Source: Fodinibius salinus | GTDB lineage: Bacteria; Bacteroidota; Rhodothermia; Balneolales; Balneolaceae | Assembly: GCF_008124865.1 (NCBI RefSeq) | Contig: NZ_VNHY01000002.1 | Span: forward strand, 744,001 to 808,000 | DNA: 64,000 bases | Direction: 5' to 3' | Part shown: positions 34,754 to 44,527 of the stretch, piece after piece | Layout: each line of letters starts with the position of its first letter | How positions within the stretch are numbered: position 1 is the first letter of the stretch | Notes under the pieces: generated by a model | What the model saw: only the letters and a program-made list of their open reading frames with translations | The model's database searches: none | What the model was told of the DNA's origin: nothing | Translations under genes and position numbers: made by a program

Positions 34754-34884
34754 AAGTACGTACTTACAAACACGCTGGCTGCTGTATTAAAATTACTGTT
34801 GCAGTGTTTCCATGAGGGAAGATGTCCGCTTCCTAAGGGAGAGCGGTATTTATTTTGGATAGATGTCTTTACTTAGAATCTCAT

Positions 34885-37017
34885 TTAATGATTATGGCTA
34901 TCAATCAAAATCTCCAGAATCTGTTGGGCAGCCAGTGAAATTACCGTACCGGGGCCAAAAATACCCACAACTCCTTTATCATAGAGAAACTCATAATCCT
35001 GCTCCGGAACGACACCACCCACAATTACCATAATGTCATCGCGGCCCAGTCTTTCGAGTTCGTCAAGTACTTGGGGTACCAGCGTTTTGTGCCCGGCTGC
35101 CAAGCTCGAAACACCTAAAATATGCACATCATTTTCTACTGCTTGTTGCGCTGCCTCTTCCGGTGTTTGGAACAGTGGGCCAATATCCACGTCGAAGCCA
35201 AGGTCAGCAAAGCTGGTAGAAATAACTTTTGCTCCGCGGTCGTGACCATCCTGCCCCATTTTAGCCACCATGATACGCGGGCGTCGCCCAGCGAGTTCGG
35301 CAAAATCATCAGCCAGTTGCTGGGCTTTTTTAAAGTTTTCGTCTTTATCGATTTCTGAAGAATACACGCCTGATACCGATCTTACAGTTGCTTTATATCG
35401 TCCAAATTCTTTTTCCATCGCATCGGATATTTCACCGAGTGATGCTCGTTTTCGCGCGGCCTTCACGGCTAAATCCAGCAGGTTGCCATCGCCGGATGCC
35501 GCTGCTTTGGTAATAGCATCGAGTGCTGATTGAACTTCATCTTCATTGCGCTCGGAACGCAGCTTCTTGAGTCGCTGGATCTGTGATTTTCGAACCTTCT
35601 CATTATCTACCTCAAGAATATCAATCGGTTCTTCTTTGTCAAGCTGATATTTATTAACTCCCACAATTGTTTCTTTGCCAGAATCAATTCGCGCTTGTTT
35701 CTTCGCGGCGGCTTCCTCGATGCGCATTTTGGGAACTCCCGTTTCAATAGCTTTGGCCATACCGCCCAGCTCTTCTACTTCTTCAATAAGCTCCCAGGCG
35801 CGATGCGCGATACGATCGGTCAAATATTCCACATAATAGGATCCCGCCCACGGATCTACGGCTTTGGTGATGCCGGTTTCTTCCTGTAGGTATGTTTGAG
35901 TGTTACGAGCAATACGAGACGTAAAATCAGAAGGCAGGGCAATAGCTTCATCGAGTGCATTAGTGTGCATTGACTGGGTGTGCCCCAGCGCCGCAGCCAT
36001 TGCCTCGGATGTAGTTCGTGCTACATTGTTATAAGGATCTTGCTTAGTAAGGCTCCATCCCGATGTTTGGCAGTGGGTACGCAAAGACATCGATTTTGGG
36101 TTTTCGGGATCAAAGCGTTTGACCAGCTTGGCCCACAGCATGCGAGCGGCGCGCATCTTGGCAATTTCCATAAAATGATTCATTCCAACAGCCCAGAAGA
36201 ACGATATGCGAGGAGCAAAATCGTCGATGTCGAGTCCGGCATCAATGCCTTTGCGGAGATATTCGAGTCCGTCGGCCAGCGTATAGGCTAGTTCAATGTC
36301 GCAGGTGGCTCCGGCTTCTTGCATATGATAACCACTTACGCTGATGGAGTTGAATTTTGGCATGTGCTGAGAAGTATACTCAAAAATATCTCCAATAATA
36401 CGCATCGAGGGGCGCGGCGGATAGATATAAGTATTGCGCACCATAAACTCTTTAAGGATGTCGTTCTGAATAGTACCTGCCAGCTTTTCTTTGGATACCC
36501 CCTGTTCTTCAGCTGTTACAATATAAAAGGCCATGATCGGGATGACAGCACCGTTCATGGTCATCGATACCGACATTTGATCCAGTGGAATTTGGTCGAA
36601 GAGTACCTTCATATCCAGGACAGAATCGATAGCTACGCCGGCTTTGCCCACATCACCGGAAACACGCGGATGGTCGGAATCATAGCCGCGGTGGGTGGCC
36701 AGGTCGAAGGCGACTGAAAGTCCTTTTTGTCCCTGTGCCAAGGCTTTGCGATAAAATTTGTTGGACTCCTCAGCGGTAGAAAACCCGGCGTATTGACGAA
36801 TGGTCCAGGGACGAAAGGTGTACATGGTAGAGTAGGGGCCGCGCAGGTAAGGCGGGATGCCGGCTGCATAATTGAGATGCTCCATATTTTCAATATCCGA
36901 AGCATTAAATTTCGGCTTAACGGGAATCTTTTCAGCAGTATTCCACCTTTCACCGTTTGTTGACGTGTCGGAATTGAAATCAGAAGAAAATTCTATATCA
37001 GAAAAGTTAGGTCTCAT
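34885..37017 (-). CDS. mutB: Methylmalonyl-CoA mutase, large (catalytic) subunit
   Basis: A 710-residue protein. The N-terminal TIM barrel has [20 protein letters not shown] and [20 protein letters not shown] with the substrate-binding Tyr and Arg residues, and [20 protein letters not shown] carrying the conserved active-site His. The C-terminal B12 domain shows [16 protein letters not shown], the D-x-H-x-x-G motif whose His ligates cobalt, then [10 protein letters not shown] and [10 protein letters not shown]. It interconverts succinyl-CoA and (R)-methylmalonyl-CoA in propionate and branched-chain metabolism. It is downstream of mutA and upstream of meaB. An epimerase gene is not in this window. 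Confidence 0.97.
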   Translation of the reverse strand: MRPNFSDIEFSSDFNSDTSTNGERWNTAEKIPVKPKFNASDIENMEHLNYAAGIPPYLRGPYSTMYTFRPWTIRQYAGFSTAEESNKFYRKALAQGQKGLSVAFDLATHRGYDSDHPRVSGDVGKAGVAIDSVLDMKVLFDQIPLDQMSVSMTMNGAVIPIMAFYIVTAEEQGVSKEKLAGTIQNDILKEFMVRNTYIYPPRPSMRIIGDIFEYTSQHMPKFNSISVSGYHMQEAGATCDIELAYTLADGLEYLRKGIDAGLDIDDFAPRISFFWAVGMNHFMEIAKMRAARMLWAKLVKRFDPENPKSMSLRTHCQTSGWSLTKQDPYNNVARTTSEAMAAALGHTQSMHTNALDEAIALPSDFTSRIARNTQTYLQEETGITKAVDPWAGSYYVEYLTDRIAHRAWELIEEVEELGGMAKAIETGVPKMRIEEAAAKKQARIDSGKETIVGVNKYQLDKEEPIDILEVDNEKVRKSQIQRLKKLRSERNEDEVQSALDAITKAAASGDGNLLDLAVKAARKRASLGEISDAMEKEFGRYKATVRSVSGVYSSEIDKDENFKKAQQLADDFAELAGRRPRIMVAKMGQDGHDRGAKVISTSFADLGFDVDIGPLFQTPEEAAQQAVENDVHILGVSSLAAGHKTLVPQVLDELERLGRDDIMVIVGGVVPEQDYEFLYDKGVVGIFGPGTVISLAAQQILEILIDSHNH

Positions 37018-37111
37018 AACGTATTTACTAATGGAACACAGATAAGGCGAATGCTATAGGTTGTTGCAAATATAACCAATGTAAATTTGCTGAATCCGCA
37101 TCATCCGTGTT

Positions 37112-39133
37112 CTATTCTATGATTTTTAGCTTCTGTTGAAATTTTTTGAGGGTTTCGAGCACATTGCAGCCGGAATAAATAAACTCATCAATGCCGGCTT
37201 TTTTGAAGGTGTCAGTATCCTTCTTGGGATTTCCCGCCAGTACTGCAATCGGCTGATTATCCAGTTCTTTAAGTCCATCGCAGATAGTGGGAACCAGCTT
37301 TGGATACTCCTTATCGGAACTGCAGATGACAACAATATCAGGTTGTTGCTGTTCCACTGCTTCAAGGGCAGCATCTGCATCCGCAAAGCCAATAGGATCT
37401 TCGATGTCATATCCTGCACAACCAAAGAAGTTAGCACTAAAGGCAGATCGCCCTTTACGCCACTTTTTATTACCCAGCGGAAGATTAAGTACAAGTGGGG
37501 TTGAATCGTGATGTTCTGTTGCCAGTCGCAGTTCCTCAAAAGCCTGTGTCCCTCGGTACGGTTGTACCGTTCTGTATAATGTTTTTCCAACATCAACAAG
37601 CTGCGATGCAACATCGCCCAGCGTTGCTCCCTTAGCAAAGGCTGAGGCTAAGTTCTCGGGGAAATTATTGATATCAATTTTGAATTCCTTCTCTGATGTA
37701 TTCAGGGAAACAATCTTGTACGGCGAATCCATTTGATCAGCCATTGTGTCTTCGTCATTTGAATACTGGTTAGTACCTACAAAAGTACGTTCCCGTGAAG
37801 CAATGGCTTGATCTCGTTTTTGTTGCGACTTTTGGATGGCCGACTGTACGGTACCATTTTCGATAGCCTGGAGCAGTCCCCCCTCGACTTCTACTTGCTG
37901 GAATACCTGCCACGCAGCTTTCCCAATTTGATCGGTGAGTTTTTCGATGTAGTAAGATCCCGCAGCCGGATCAGCTACTTTATTAAGATAGGACTCCTCG
38001 CTTAGAATGAGCTGTTGGTTACGGGCAATGCGCTGTGAAAACTCATTAGGCTGACGGAAGTGTTCGTCAAACGGCATGATGGTCATTGAATCGCACCCTG
38101 CAATAGCTGCGGACATGCCTTCTGTAGATGTCCGCAGCATATTAGTATAGGGATCGTAGAGTGTCTTATTCCACCGGGATGATTGTCCGTGCAGATAAGC
38201 CTCATTATGCTCGGAATCAGCACCGAATGCCTCGATCAGGTTTTTCCAAAGCAAACGAGCCGCACGAAATTTGGCGATTTCAAGAAAATAGTTGGATCCT
38301 ACCGAGAAGCTGAAATGCAGACGATCAGTGACCTCATTAATGTTAAATTTGTTTTCTGTCAGTATGGATAAGTATTCTGCTGCCGCAGCCAGTGCGTAGC
38401 CAAGTTCTTGAACGAGCGTTGAACCAGTATTATGATAAAAGCGCGCATCAATACTCAGGGGACGAGCAGCTGGAAGATTGTCGTTCGTAAATTCAGTAAG
38501 CTGACAAATATCATGGCGAAGTTGTTGTTTGTCTTTGGGAAGATGGCCGTGCTCCAGCAGGTATACGAACGGATCATAAGAAAAGGTGGCCCGAACTTTT
38601 TGGGGATTCAAGTTCTGCTGCTGGGTTGTATTCCAAAGCATGCCCAATAGTGCCGGAGAAGCTAAGCCCGCATCAAAATGAAAGGCGGTGTCTTCGAGCG
38701 AAATATCGGCTACTAAATTTGAAAAGTCTTCTTGGTTCTGAATAGGAATCCCCTTCAGGTCTCCGCCAAGTGCTCCTTCGGTACGTTGCAGGGTTAGGTA
38801 AAATTGTAATGCATTAGCACCGCGACTCAGCGCATGTTTGGCAGAGCTATTAGCTTCTTCAATAGTATTTGCAAAAATGGGTTCGCGGATTTCCCAATCG
38901 TTGGGGTTCTCACCAGCGTATTCTTTGGGAATAGCTGAATGTCGTGGAATCTTATCAAGATCTTCGCGCCTGTAAAAGGGGAGTGGGCTTAGTCCTTCAC
39001 CGGTATCCCAGCGGAGCTCTTGTTTATAGTCCGCACCATTTAAATCTTGTTTAATAACATGTTCCCATTCTTCCGTAGAGGTGGGAGGGAAATCCTCAAA
39101 AAGAGATTTGTTCGTAGTTTCAGAATCACTCAT
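37112..39133 (-). CDS. mutA: Methylmalonyl-CoA mutase, small subunit
   Basis: A 673-residue paralogue of the large subunit. The barrel fold is recognisable from SIDARFYHNTGSTLVQELGY, FSFSVGSNYFLEIAKFRAAR, YDPYTNMLRTSTEGMSAAIA and KVADPAAGSYYIEKLTD. The C-terminal domain lacks D-x-H-x-x-G (the region reads SANFFGCAGYDIEDPIGFAD), as expected for the non-catalytic subunit of heterodimeric mutases. The gap to mutB is 94 bp. Together with meaB it forms a three-gene propionate module. Confidence 0.95.
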   Translation of the reverse strand: MSDSETTNKSLFEDFPPTSTEEWEHVIKQDLNGADYKQELRWDTGEGLSPLPFYRREDLDKIPRHSAIPKEYAGENPNDWEIREPIFANTIEEANSSAKHALSRGANALQFYLTLQRTEGALGGDLKGIPIQNQEDFSNLVADISLEDTAFHFDAGLASPALLGMLWNTTQQQNLNPQKVRATFSYDPFVYLLEHGHLPKDKQQLRHDICQLTEFTNDNLPAARPLSIDARFYHNTGSTLVQELGYALAAAAEYLSILTENKFNINEVTDRLHFSFSVGSNYFLEIAKFRAARLLWKNLIEAFGADSEHNEAYLHGQSSRWNKTLYDPYTNMLRTSTEGMSAAIAGCDSMTIMPFDEHFRQPNEFSQRIARNQQLILSEESYLNKVADPAAGSYYIEKLTDQIGKAAWQVFQQVEVEGGLLQAIENGTVQSAIQKSQQKRDQAIASRERTFVGTNQYSNDEDTMADQMDSPYKIVSLNTSEKEFKIDINNFPENLASAFAKGATLGDVASQLVDVGKTLYRTVQPYRGTQAFEELRLATEHHDSTPLVLNLPLGNKKWRKGRSAFSANFFGCAGYDIEDPIGFADADAALEAVEQQQPDIVVICSSDKEYPKLVPTICDGLKELDNQPIAVLAGNPKKDTDTFKKAGIDEFIYSGCNVLETLKKFQQKLKIIE

Positions 39134-39325
39134 AGTATAATGTTAGTCACAATTGCCGTTTCTCAAAATAATGAGCTTGTGGTTACTTTACTAATAGCCA
39201 GTATGAGAAAAGAATGTTCAAAATGGACAGACATACCATTAAAAATTGCTGCCCGATTTTTTGATAAGCTTTTGCTATATTAATCAACGTATTTTTAACT
39301 GATTAAATTTGAAGAATAGTATTCT

Positions 39326-40489
39326 ATGGAACAGGTAGACCAACAGATGCCCGCACTGACAGAACTGACAGAAGATGAAAAAATGCTTCAGGATGCTGCA
39401 AGTGACTTTGCAGACAATGTAATTAAACCTAAAGTACATGAAATGGATGAGCAGGCCAAGCTCGATCCAGACCTGGTGCAGCAGTTTTTTGATATGGGGC
39501 TGATGGGGATTGAGGTACCTGAAGAGTACGACGGAGGAGGAGGTTCCTTTTTTATGTCAATTCTGGCTATTGAGCAGATTTCGCGCGTGGATGCCTCCAC
39601 CGGCGTCTTCATGGATGTGCAAAATACGCTGGTCAATAATGCCTTTTTGAATTGGGGCAGTGACGATATTAAAGAGCGGTATCTGCCGCAGTTGGCGACT
39701 GAAAAAGTAGGGGCTTATTGTTTGTCGGAAGCCGGTTCAGGCAGTGACGCATTCGCGCTTAAGGCCCGAGCTGATGAAAAGGATGATCACTTCGTATTGA
39801 ATGGGTCCAAAATGTGGATCACTAATGCCAAAGAGGCCGATATCTTTTTAGTATTCGCAACGGTTGACCCCGATGCAGGATACAAAGGTATAACGGCTTT
39901 TATTGTCGAAAAAGATTTTGAAGGGTTTTCGGTATCCAAGAAAGAAAATAAGCTGGGTATTCGCGCCAGCTCTACCTGCGAAATTTTGCTGGAAGATTGC
40001 AAAGTGCCCAAAGAAAATGTGCTGGGTGAAGTAGGTAAAGGCTACAAAGTAGCTATTGAAACCCTTAACGAGGGACGTATTGGCATCGGTGCGCAGATGA
40101 TTGGTATAGCACAAGGTGCCTTGGATGCGGCTGTTGATTATACCAAAGAACGTGAGCAGTTTGGGCAATCTGTTTCCGATTTCCAAGGCGTACAGTTTCA
40201 GCTGGCAAAGATGGCTACTGATATTGAAACGGCGCGGTTACTGGTTTATAATGCTGCGCGGATGAAAGAAAACGGTGATAAATTTTTGAAAGAAGCCGCC
40301 ATGGCAAAGTATCATTCCTCTGAGGTGGCCGAGCGCGTTAGTTCACAAGCGGTAGATTTGTTTGGTGGTTATGGATACGTTAAAGAATATCCCGTTGAAA
40401 AGTTTTATCGTGATGCCAAAATCGGAAAAATTTACGAGGGTACATCTAATATGCAGCTTAATACTATCTCAAAGCTGCTGCTGAAGTAG
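39326..40489 (+). CDS. Acyl-CoA dehydrogenase
   Basis: A 387-residue flavoenzyme. Features: LMGIEVPEEYDGGGGSFFMS, GAYCLSEAGSGSDAFALKA (FAD and substrate contacts), NGSKMWITNAKEADIFLVFA, LGIRASSTCEILLEDCKVP, REQFGQSVSDFQGVQF, DLFGGYGYVKEYPVEKFYRD and KIYEGTSNMQL. In short-chain enzymes the Glu in Y-E-G-T is the catalytic base. Probable role is the first step of fatty acid or branched-chain acyl-CoA oxidation, feeding the adjacent methylmalonyl-CoA genes when the substrate is branched or odd-chain (inference). It is divergent from mutA with a 192-bp spacer. Confidence 0.94.
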   Translation: MEQVDQQMPALTELTEDEKMLQDAASDFADNVIKPKVHEMDEQAKLDPDLVQQFFDMGLMGIEVPEEYDGGGGSFFMSILAIEQISRVDASTGVFMDVQNTLVNNAFLNWGSDDIKERYLPQLATEKVGAYCLSEAGSGSDAFALKARADEKDDHFVLNGSKMWITNAKEADIFLVFATVDPDAGYKGITAFIVEKDFEGFSVSKKENKLGIRASSTCEILLEDCKVPKENVLGEVGKGYKVAIETLNEGRIGIGAQMIGIAQGALDAAVDYTKEREQFGQSVSDFQGVQFQLAKMATDIETARLLVYNAARMKENGDKFLKEAAMAKYHSSEVAERVSSQAVDLFGGYGYVKEYPVEKFYRDAKIGKIYEGTSNMQLNTISKLLLK

Positions 40490-40492
40490 CAA

Positions 40493-40614
40493 CAGGGCTT
40501 TACAAAGCCGCTACATTACGGGTAGTTATTGTGAGTAAAACGAAGCAATAGCAAGATCGAACTACTATAACTGGATGTGCGTCATTGCATTGCGCAATAA
40601 CGCTTGGGTTTTAT
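40493..40614. repeat. Degenerate palindromic repeat with GTCATTGC core
   Basis: The segment starts with a perfect small hairpin GGCTTTACAAAGCC (40496-40509). Inside it GTTATTGTGAG (40525) followed by ACGAAGCAATAGC (40540) matches the layout of the common GTCATTGCGAG...CGAAGCAATC palindromic repeats of Bacteroidota genomes. GTCATTGC recurs at 40581 and is followed by GCGCAATAACGC (40592), which pairs with the GTTATTG arm. It is probably a worn copy of the family seen at 22687-22820. Confidence 0.5.
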
Positions 40615-40646
40615 AAAGCCTCAATGCTTGGACTCTGGCTTTTTAT
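40615..40646 (+). terminator. Terminator between convergent acyl-CoA dehydrogenase and FGE-like genes
   Basis: AAAGCC (40615-40620) can pair with GGCTTT (40637-40642), followed by TTTATTT. The T-rich arm overlaps the last codon of the convergent FGE-like gene. Confidence 0.5.
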
Positions 40647-41401
40647 TTGTTAAGGGGATCTACACAGCGAAACCCTACGTCGTTTGCTTTTGCATCAGCT
40701 AAAACTCCAACCCGCCAATAGGTGGAGGCAATATACTTGCCTTCTTCGAAGCTGCCGCCGCGAATAATTCGGACTCCTTTGTTTTCTAATTTATCCCATG
40801 TGGGTTCTTTGCCATTTTTGGGATAAAATTGGTAATAGTTACCGATCCACTCGAACACATTACCGCTCATATCATAAAGCCCAGCACTGTTAGGTTTTTT
40901 AGTGCCCACTTTAAAGGCAAAAGGGGCACTGTTATTTTGGGTCCGAGCATAGATATTGAGGCTGTCAATATTATTTGTCCCTGCAAAACGCATTTTCTTT
41001 CCTCCGCTTCGAGCCGCATATTCCCATTCTTGCTCGGTAGGTAACCGCCACCCGTAATAATTACAAAAGGCACGGGCATCTTGCCAATCTATATTTACAA
41101 CTGGGCGGTTGCCCTGTTGTAGGGAGTCGGCCTCGGGAAGCTTGCGCGCGGTGCGACGAGCAAAAGCATCATACTGTCTGTAGGTTACTTCATACTTGCC
41201 AATTTTAAAATCACTGAGGGTTACTTGATGAACCGGTTTAGCATCGGGATTCGTATTATCATAGATGTCGCCCATCGTGAATGTGCCGCCTTCAATAAGT
41301 ACCATCTCTGGCTTATGGTTTGATTTCGCGGAAGATCGGAACAGGGCACATCCCGATATCAGAAAAATGAATCCAAATATGAAAATGTGAGATGCTTTCA
41401 T
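40643..41401 (-). CDS. Formylglycine-generating-enzyme-like (SUMF1) lipoprotein
   Basis: A 252-residue lipoprotein with lipobox LISGC (about residue 18). The SUMF1/FGE-sulfatase fold begins MVLIEGGTFTMGD and continues with VTLSDFKIGKYEVTYRQYDA, WQDARAFCNYYGWRLPTEQE, WEYAARSGG, GLYDMSGNVFEWIGN and RIIRGGSFEEGKY, ending DVGFRCVD. True formylglycine-generating enzymes need two active-site cysteines near the C-terminus. Here a single Cys in GFRC is visible, so it is more likely a structural or protein-binding member such as the GldJ/GldK-like lipoproteins of Bacteroidota. No gliding genes are adjacent. Confidence 0.85.
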   Translation of the reverse strand: MKASHIFIFGFIFLISGCALFRSSAKSNHKPEMVLIEGGTFTMGDIYDNTNPDAKPVHQVTLSDFKIGKYEVTYRQYDAFARRTARKLPEADSLQQGNRPVVNIDWQDARAFCNYYGWRLPTEQEWEYAARSGGKKMRFAGTNNIDSLNIYARTQNNSAPFAFKVGTKKPNSAGLYDMSGNVFEWIGNYYQFYPKNGKEPTWDKLENKGVRIIRGGSFEEGKYIASTYWRVGVLADAKANDVGFRCVDPLNK

Positions 41402-41564
41402 AAGAAATTCACTGGTAATATTAATACTATCTAAGTAGTATAATGTATAAACTCCTTAGGGTTCATACAAGAAATATTGTCAGATGCCTTCATTTTTGTG
41501 GATTTATTCATACTTTACAAGGTATATAGATATAAGGGGAAGAGACTAAATCCGCATTGGTACA

Positions 41565-42008
41565 ATGGCTGATATTCACGATATTGAACAGCGAATTATT
41601 AAGGAGTTTAAAGCTCTTGGGGACTGGACCGAGCGGTACAAGCATATTATTGATCAGGGACGGAACCTTGAGCCGCTCGATGAGGAGCACAAAATAGAAG
41701 AGAATTTAGTTCGCGGTTGTCAGTCACAAGTGTGGTTGCATACGCATCTTGATGGAGAGAACGTAATTTTTGAAGCTGACAGCGATGCTGCAATTACTAA
41801 AGGGCTGGTAGCTTTGATGGTTCGGTTTTACTCTGGCCAATCGCCTGAGACTATTATTAATACTGATCCCCGTTTTATTAAGAAAATAGGTATGGAGCAG
41901 CATCTTTCACCTACGCGTTCCAATGGGTTGGCCTCGATGGTTAAGCAGATGAAAATTTATGCTATGGCCTACAAAACGAAGCTGGAAAATAGCAAAGAAG
42001 AGGCGTAG
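41565..42008 (+). CDS. sufE: SufE-family sulfur acceptor protein
   Basis: A 147-residue protein with the SufE core: IIKEFKALGDWTERYKHIID, LEPLDEEHKIEENLVRGCQS (the Cys accepts persulfide from SufS), QVWLHTHLDG, and FYSGQSPETII. It stimulates the cysteine desulfurase SufS in iron-sulfur cluster assembly. No other suf genes are in this window. Start chosen at the ATG at 41565, which gives the family's normal N-terminus. Divergent from the FGE-like gene. Confidence 0.94.
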   Translation: MADIHDIEQRIIKEFKALGDWTERYKHIIDQGRNLEPLDEEHKIEENLVRGCQSQVWLHTHLDGENVIFEADSDAAITKGLVALMVRFYSGQSPETIINTDPRFIKKIGMEQHLSPTRSNGLASMVKQMKIYAMAYKTKLENSKEEA

Positions 42009-42136
42009 GTTACCGCTTGGTATTAATTTCTTTTAATTATCATTCATCTTTACCTTTTTTGATTTTTTTTTAAGTCATTAATCTTTACTATTGTTGCACA
42101 ATAAATATTATTAGCAAATAACAATGCCCATCAGTT

Positions 42137-44017
42137 ATGAATGCAAATGCTAAATCAAAATCTGTGAACGATAATACTGCTGGCTTGCTTGCTTCGCTTC
42201 GTAATGCCGGCTTAGGAATCCTTTACAAAGTAGCATTTTCACTTGCGGCTATTTCACTGGTACTTTCGGTGGTGTTTCAGGTTATTGGGACAATGCCTGT
42301 ACCGTGGTATTTCGCAGGCATGGGATTGTTATTTTTGTTGATTCCCTTTTTGGCGTGGAAGGGTGCTCACAAGTCGTCGAAGTTACTGATGCTCATTGAT
42401 ATCAATGCTTTTATTTTATTGTTGAGCGTACTCTTTACGCAGGGTTTGTTTGTTGAAGCATTTTATATCCCCGCTATTGGTCTGTCGATATTATTTTTCG
42501 GTCGCGAACATTCAAACCTGCGTATCGTAGGAGTATTTTTGTCTGCGGTCGCATTTTTAGTCCATGATTATATCTCTTTCACTGAGGTTACACTTTCATC
42601 TGGCAACGTTGAAATTATTAAATGGAGCATAATTGCCGTTGTTTTTGTAACTACATGGCTTATTTTCAAAAGCTTTTTAAGCTCAAAAGAAGAGGCCGAA
42701 GAAGAGAATAAAATTCTGCGCGAAGAGAAACGTCATCTTAGCCGTAAGCTTTCTGAGAAAAAGAAAGTAAATCAAAAATTAGCGGATAAAAATTCAGAGC
42801 TAGCTGATAAGAATGCTCAGCTATCCGACAAAACTCAAAAGCTTGCCAATAAAAAAGAAGAGGTAGAGCAGAGCGTACAGGAGCTTGAAGAAGCCAAGAA
42901 GCAGGCCGAAGAGGGAGGCAAGGAAAAGTATGAGTTTTTCTCAAATATGAGCCAGGAAGTGCGTATGCCACTGAATGCTATCATTGGCATGACCAACCGG
43001 CTTTCCAAAGATGATCCGCGCGATGATCAGCTGGAACAGCTTGAAATACTGGACTTTTCTTCCAAGACATTGCTAGCCTTGATGAACGACTTGCTGGTGT
43101 TTTCGAAGATTGAATCCGGCCGTATCGAATTTGATGAAATTCCGTTTGATTTGCAGAAGCTATTAGACAGCGTTGTTGATAGTTTTGCCTTTACTACTGA
43201 GAATAAGGATATAGATCTGAGCCTGGAGGTAGATGATGATTTGCCGGAAACAATTGTGGGTGATCCCAACAGGCTTACACAAATTTTGAATAACCTGGTT
43301 ATTAATGCCGTCAAGTTTACCAATGAGGGAGAAGTTGGTGTTTCGGTAGAATCTTTAGATAGTAGTGATGATGAGATAACACTTGGATTGCGGGTTTTAT
43401 ATTCAGCTAACGGTATCACCAAAGATGAGCAGCAAAAGATTTTTAAGACTTTTAATGATGAGGATGAAGACAGCGTTCGTACCTTTGGCGGACTGATGAC
43501 TACCAAGAGGATGATTGAATTACAGGGTGGTAAGGCCCAGGTTGAGTCCGTTGATGAGGGAGATGTTTTTATTGTAGAAATGCCTTTTGCCTTGTTCTCT
43601 GAAGAAGACGCTGAAGCGGCAATGCAGTATGGTAATGTAGAAAGTCTGCAGGAGGCAACTATTCTGGTGGCCGAAGACAATGCCATTAACCAGAATGTTA
43701 TTCAGCGATTTCTTGAAGAGTGGGGCGTAAATGTTATTGTTGCTGAGGATGGCGAACAAGCTCTTAAGGAGTTTAACAATAATAACGTGAATCTCATACT
43801 TATGGATCTTCAAATGCCCAAGATGGACGGTTATGAGGCAGCAAAGGAGATCCGTGCCTTAAATCATAAAGGGAAATCCGGCGTGCCGATCATTGCGCTG
43901 ACGGCGGCCAAGTTCGAAGAAGTGAAAGAAGAGGTGTTTGGTTCCGGCATGAACGACTTTCTGTCCAAATCTTTTGATCCTAATGAGCTGCAGGAAAAAA
44001 TTGAACAGCACATCTAG
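42137..44017 (+). CDS. Hybrid sensor histidine kinase without phospho-acceptor His, with intact receiver
   Basis: A 626-residue membrane protein. Five to six transmembrane helices (about 28-180) are followed by a long coiled coil (about 182-262, with K-L-x-D-K-N-S-E-L repeats) and a HisKA-like helix reading FFSNMSQEVRMPLNAIIGM. The H-box His is Gln at residue 273 (CAG at 42953-42955). The ATPase domain keeps an N-box (LNNLVINAVKFTNEGEV), but the G1 box reads YSANGI instead of D-x-G-x-G and the G2 box reads FGGLMTTKRM. The receiver (about 510-626) is complete: VAEDNAINQNV, LILMDLQMPKMDGYEA, IALTA and FLSKSF. So it is a signalling receiver with a degenerate kinase core, not a standard autokinase. 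It stands alone, with a terminator after it. Confidence 0.9.
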   Translation: MNANAKSKSVNDNTAGLLASLRNAGLGILYKVAFSLAAISLVLSVVFQVIGTMPVPWYFAGMGLLFLLIPFLAWKGAHKSSKLLMLIDINAFILLLSVLFTQGLFVEAFYIPAIGLSILFFGREHSNLRIVGVFLSAVAFLVHDYISFTEVTLSSGNVEIIKWSIIAVVFVTTWLIFKSFLSSKEEAEEENKILREEKRHLSRKLSEKKKVNQKLADKNSELADKNAQLSDKTQKLANKKEEVEQSVQELEEAKKQAEEGGKEKYEFFSNMSQEVRMPLNAIIGMTNRLSKDDPRDDQLEQLEILDFSSKTLLALMNDLLVFSKIESGRIEFDEIPFDLQKLLDSVVDSFAFTTENKDIDLSLEVDDDLPETIVGDPNRLTQILNNLVINAVKFTNEGEVGVSVESLDSSDDEITLGLRVLYSANGITKDEQQKIFKTFNDEDEDSVRTFGGLMTTKRMIELQGGKAQVESVDEGDVFIVEMPFALFSEEDAEAAMQYGNVESLQEATILVAEDNAINQNVIQRFLEEWGVNVIVAEDGEQALKEFNNNNVNLILMDLQMPKMDGYEAAKEIRALNHKGKSGVPIIALTAAKFEEVKEEVFGSGMNDFLSKSFDPNELQEKIEQHI

Positions 44018-44041
44018 TATCAACTCCGAACCAAATAAAAA

Positions 44042-44068
44042 AGGCGTCATTTTATGCAAATGACGCCT
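44042..44068. terminator. Bidirectional terminator between hybrid kinase and cold-shock genes
   Basis: AGGCGTCATTT (44042-44052) and AAATGACGCCT (44058-44068) are perfect 11-bp inverse complements around a 5-base loop, preceded by an A-run for the minus-strand gene. Confidence 0.88.
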
Positions 44069-44093
44069 CGAATTCTCAATATGTAACTGGCCC

Positions 44094-44303
44094 TTAGACG
44101 GGAATTACCTCTTGAGCTTGAAGTCCTTTGTCACCTTCAGCTACTGTAAATTCGACTTCTTGGCCTTCTTCTAGTTTTTTATAGCCTTCCATCTCAATTT
44201 CACTGAAGTGAACGAAAATATCTTCACCTTCTTCTCTAGTGATAAATCCATAACCTTTACCGTTATGAAACCACTTTACTGTTCCAACTTCGCGATCTTC
44301 CAT
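44094..44303 (-). CDS. Cold-shock domain protein
   Basis: A 69-residue single [23 protein letters not shown] contains RNP1 (KGYGFI) and DIFVHFSEI is RNP2. It is an RNA chaperone acting on single-stranded RNA. The start has a good GGAGAA ribosome binding site 5 bases upstream, stronger than most genes here. The upstream region to about 44420 on this strand is A/T-rich with TATACT repeats near 44390, leaving room for a leader of roughly 80-90 bases, as in cold-inducible csp genes. Leader regulation is inference. Confidence 0.95.
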   Translation of the reverse strand: MEDREVGTVKWFHNGKGYGFITREEGEDIFVHFSEIEMEGYKKLEEGQEVEFTVAEGDKGLQAQEVIPV

Positions 44304-44527
44304 GTTAATTCTCCAAACATTTTTACTTCGTGTGCTACTTAAATGTTCAATAACGCCTTGCTAACGCAATAATAAGCGCTTGAACGCATAAGTATAGTAT
44401 ATTTTTTGGGGATTACCTACTGTAAGCGGAATTTCCTCTATTTTTATATGGAGAAGTAGAAACAGAGGCCAATAACTTACCGAGGTATAATTTGAATACC
44501 AGAACGGTTATCTGTGTAATTATTTAA

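Noticed and set aside
37112-39133. Absence of the D-x-H-x-x-G cobalamin motif in the mutase small subunit
   Set aside because: This is normal for the non-catalytic subunit of heterodimeric methylmalonyl-CoA mutases, so it is not a defect.
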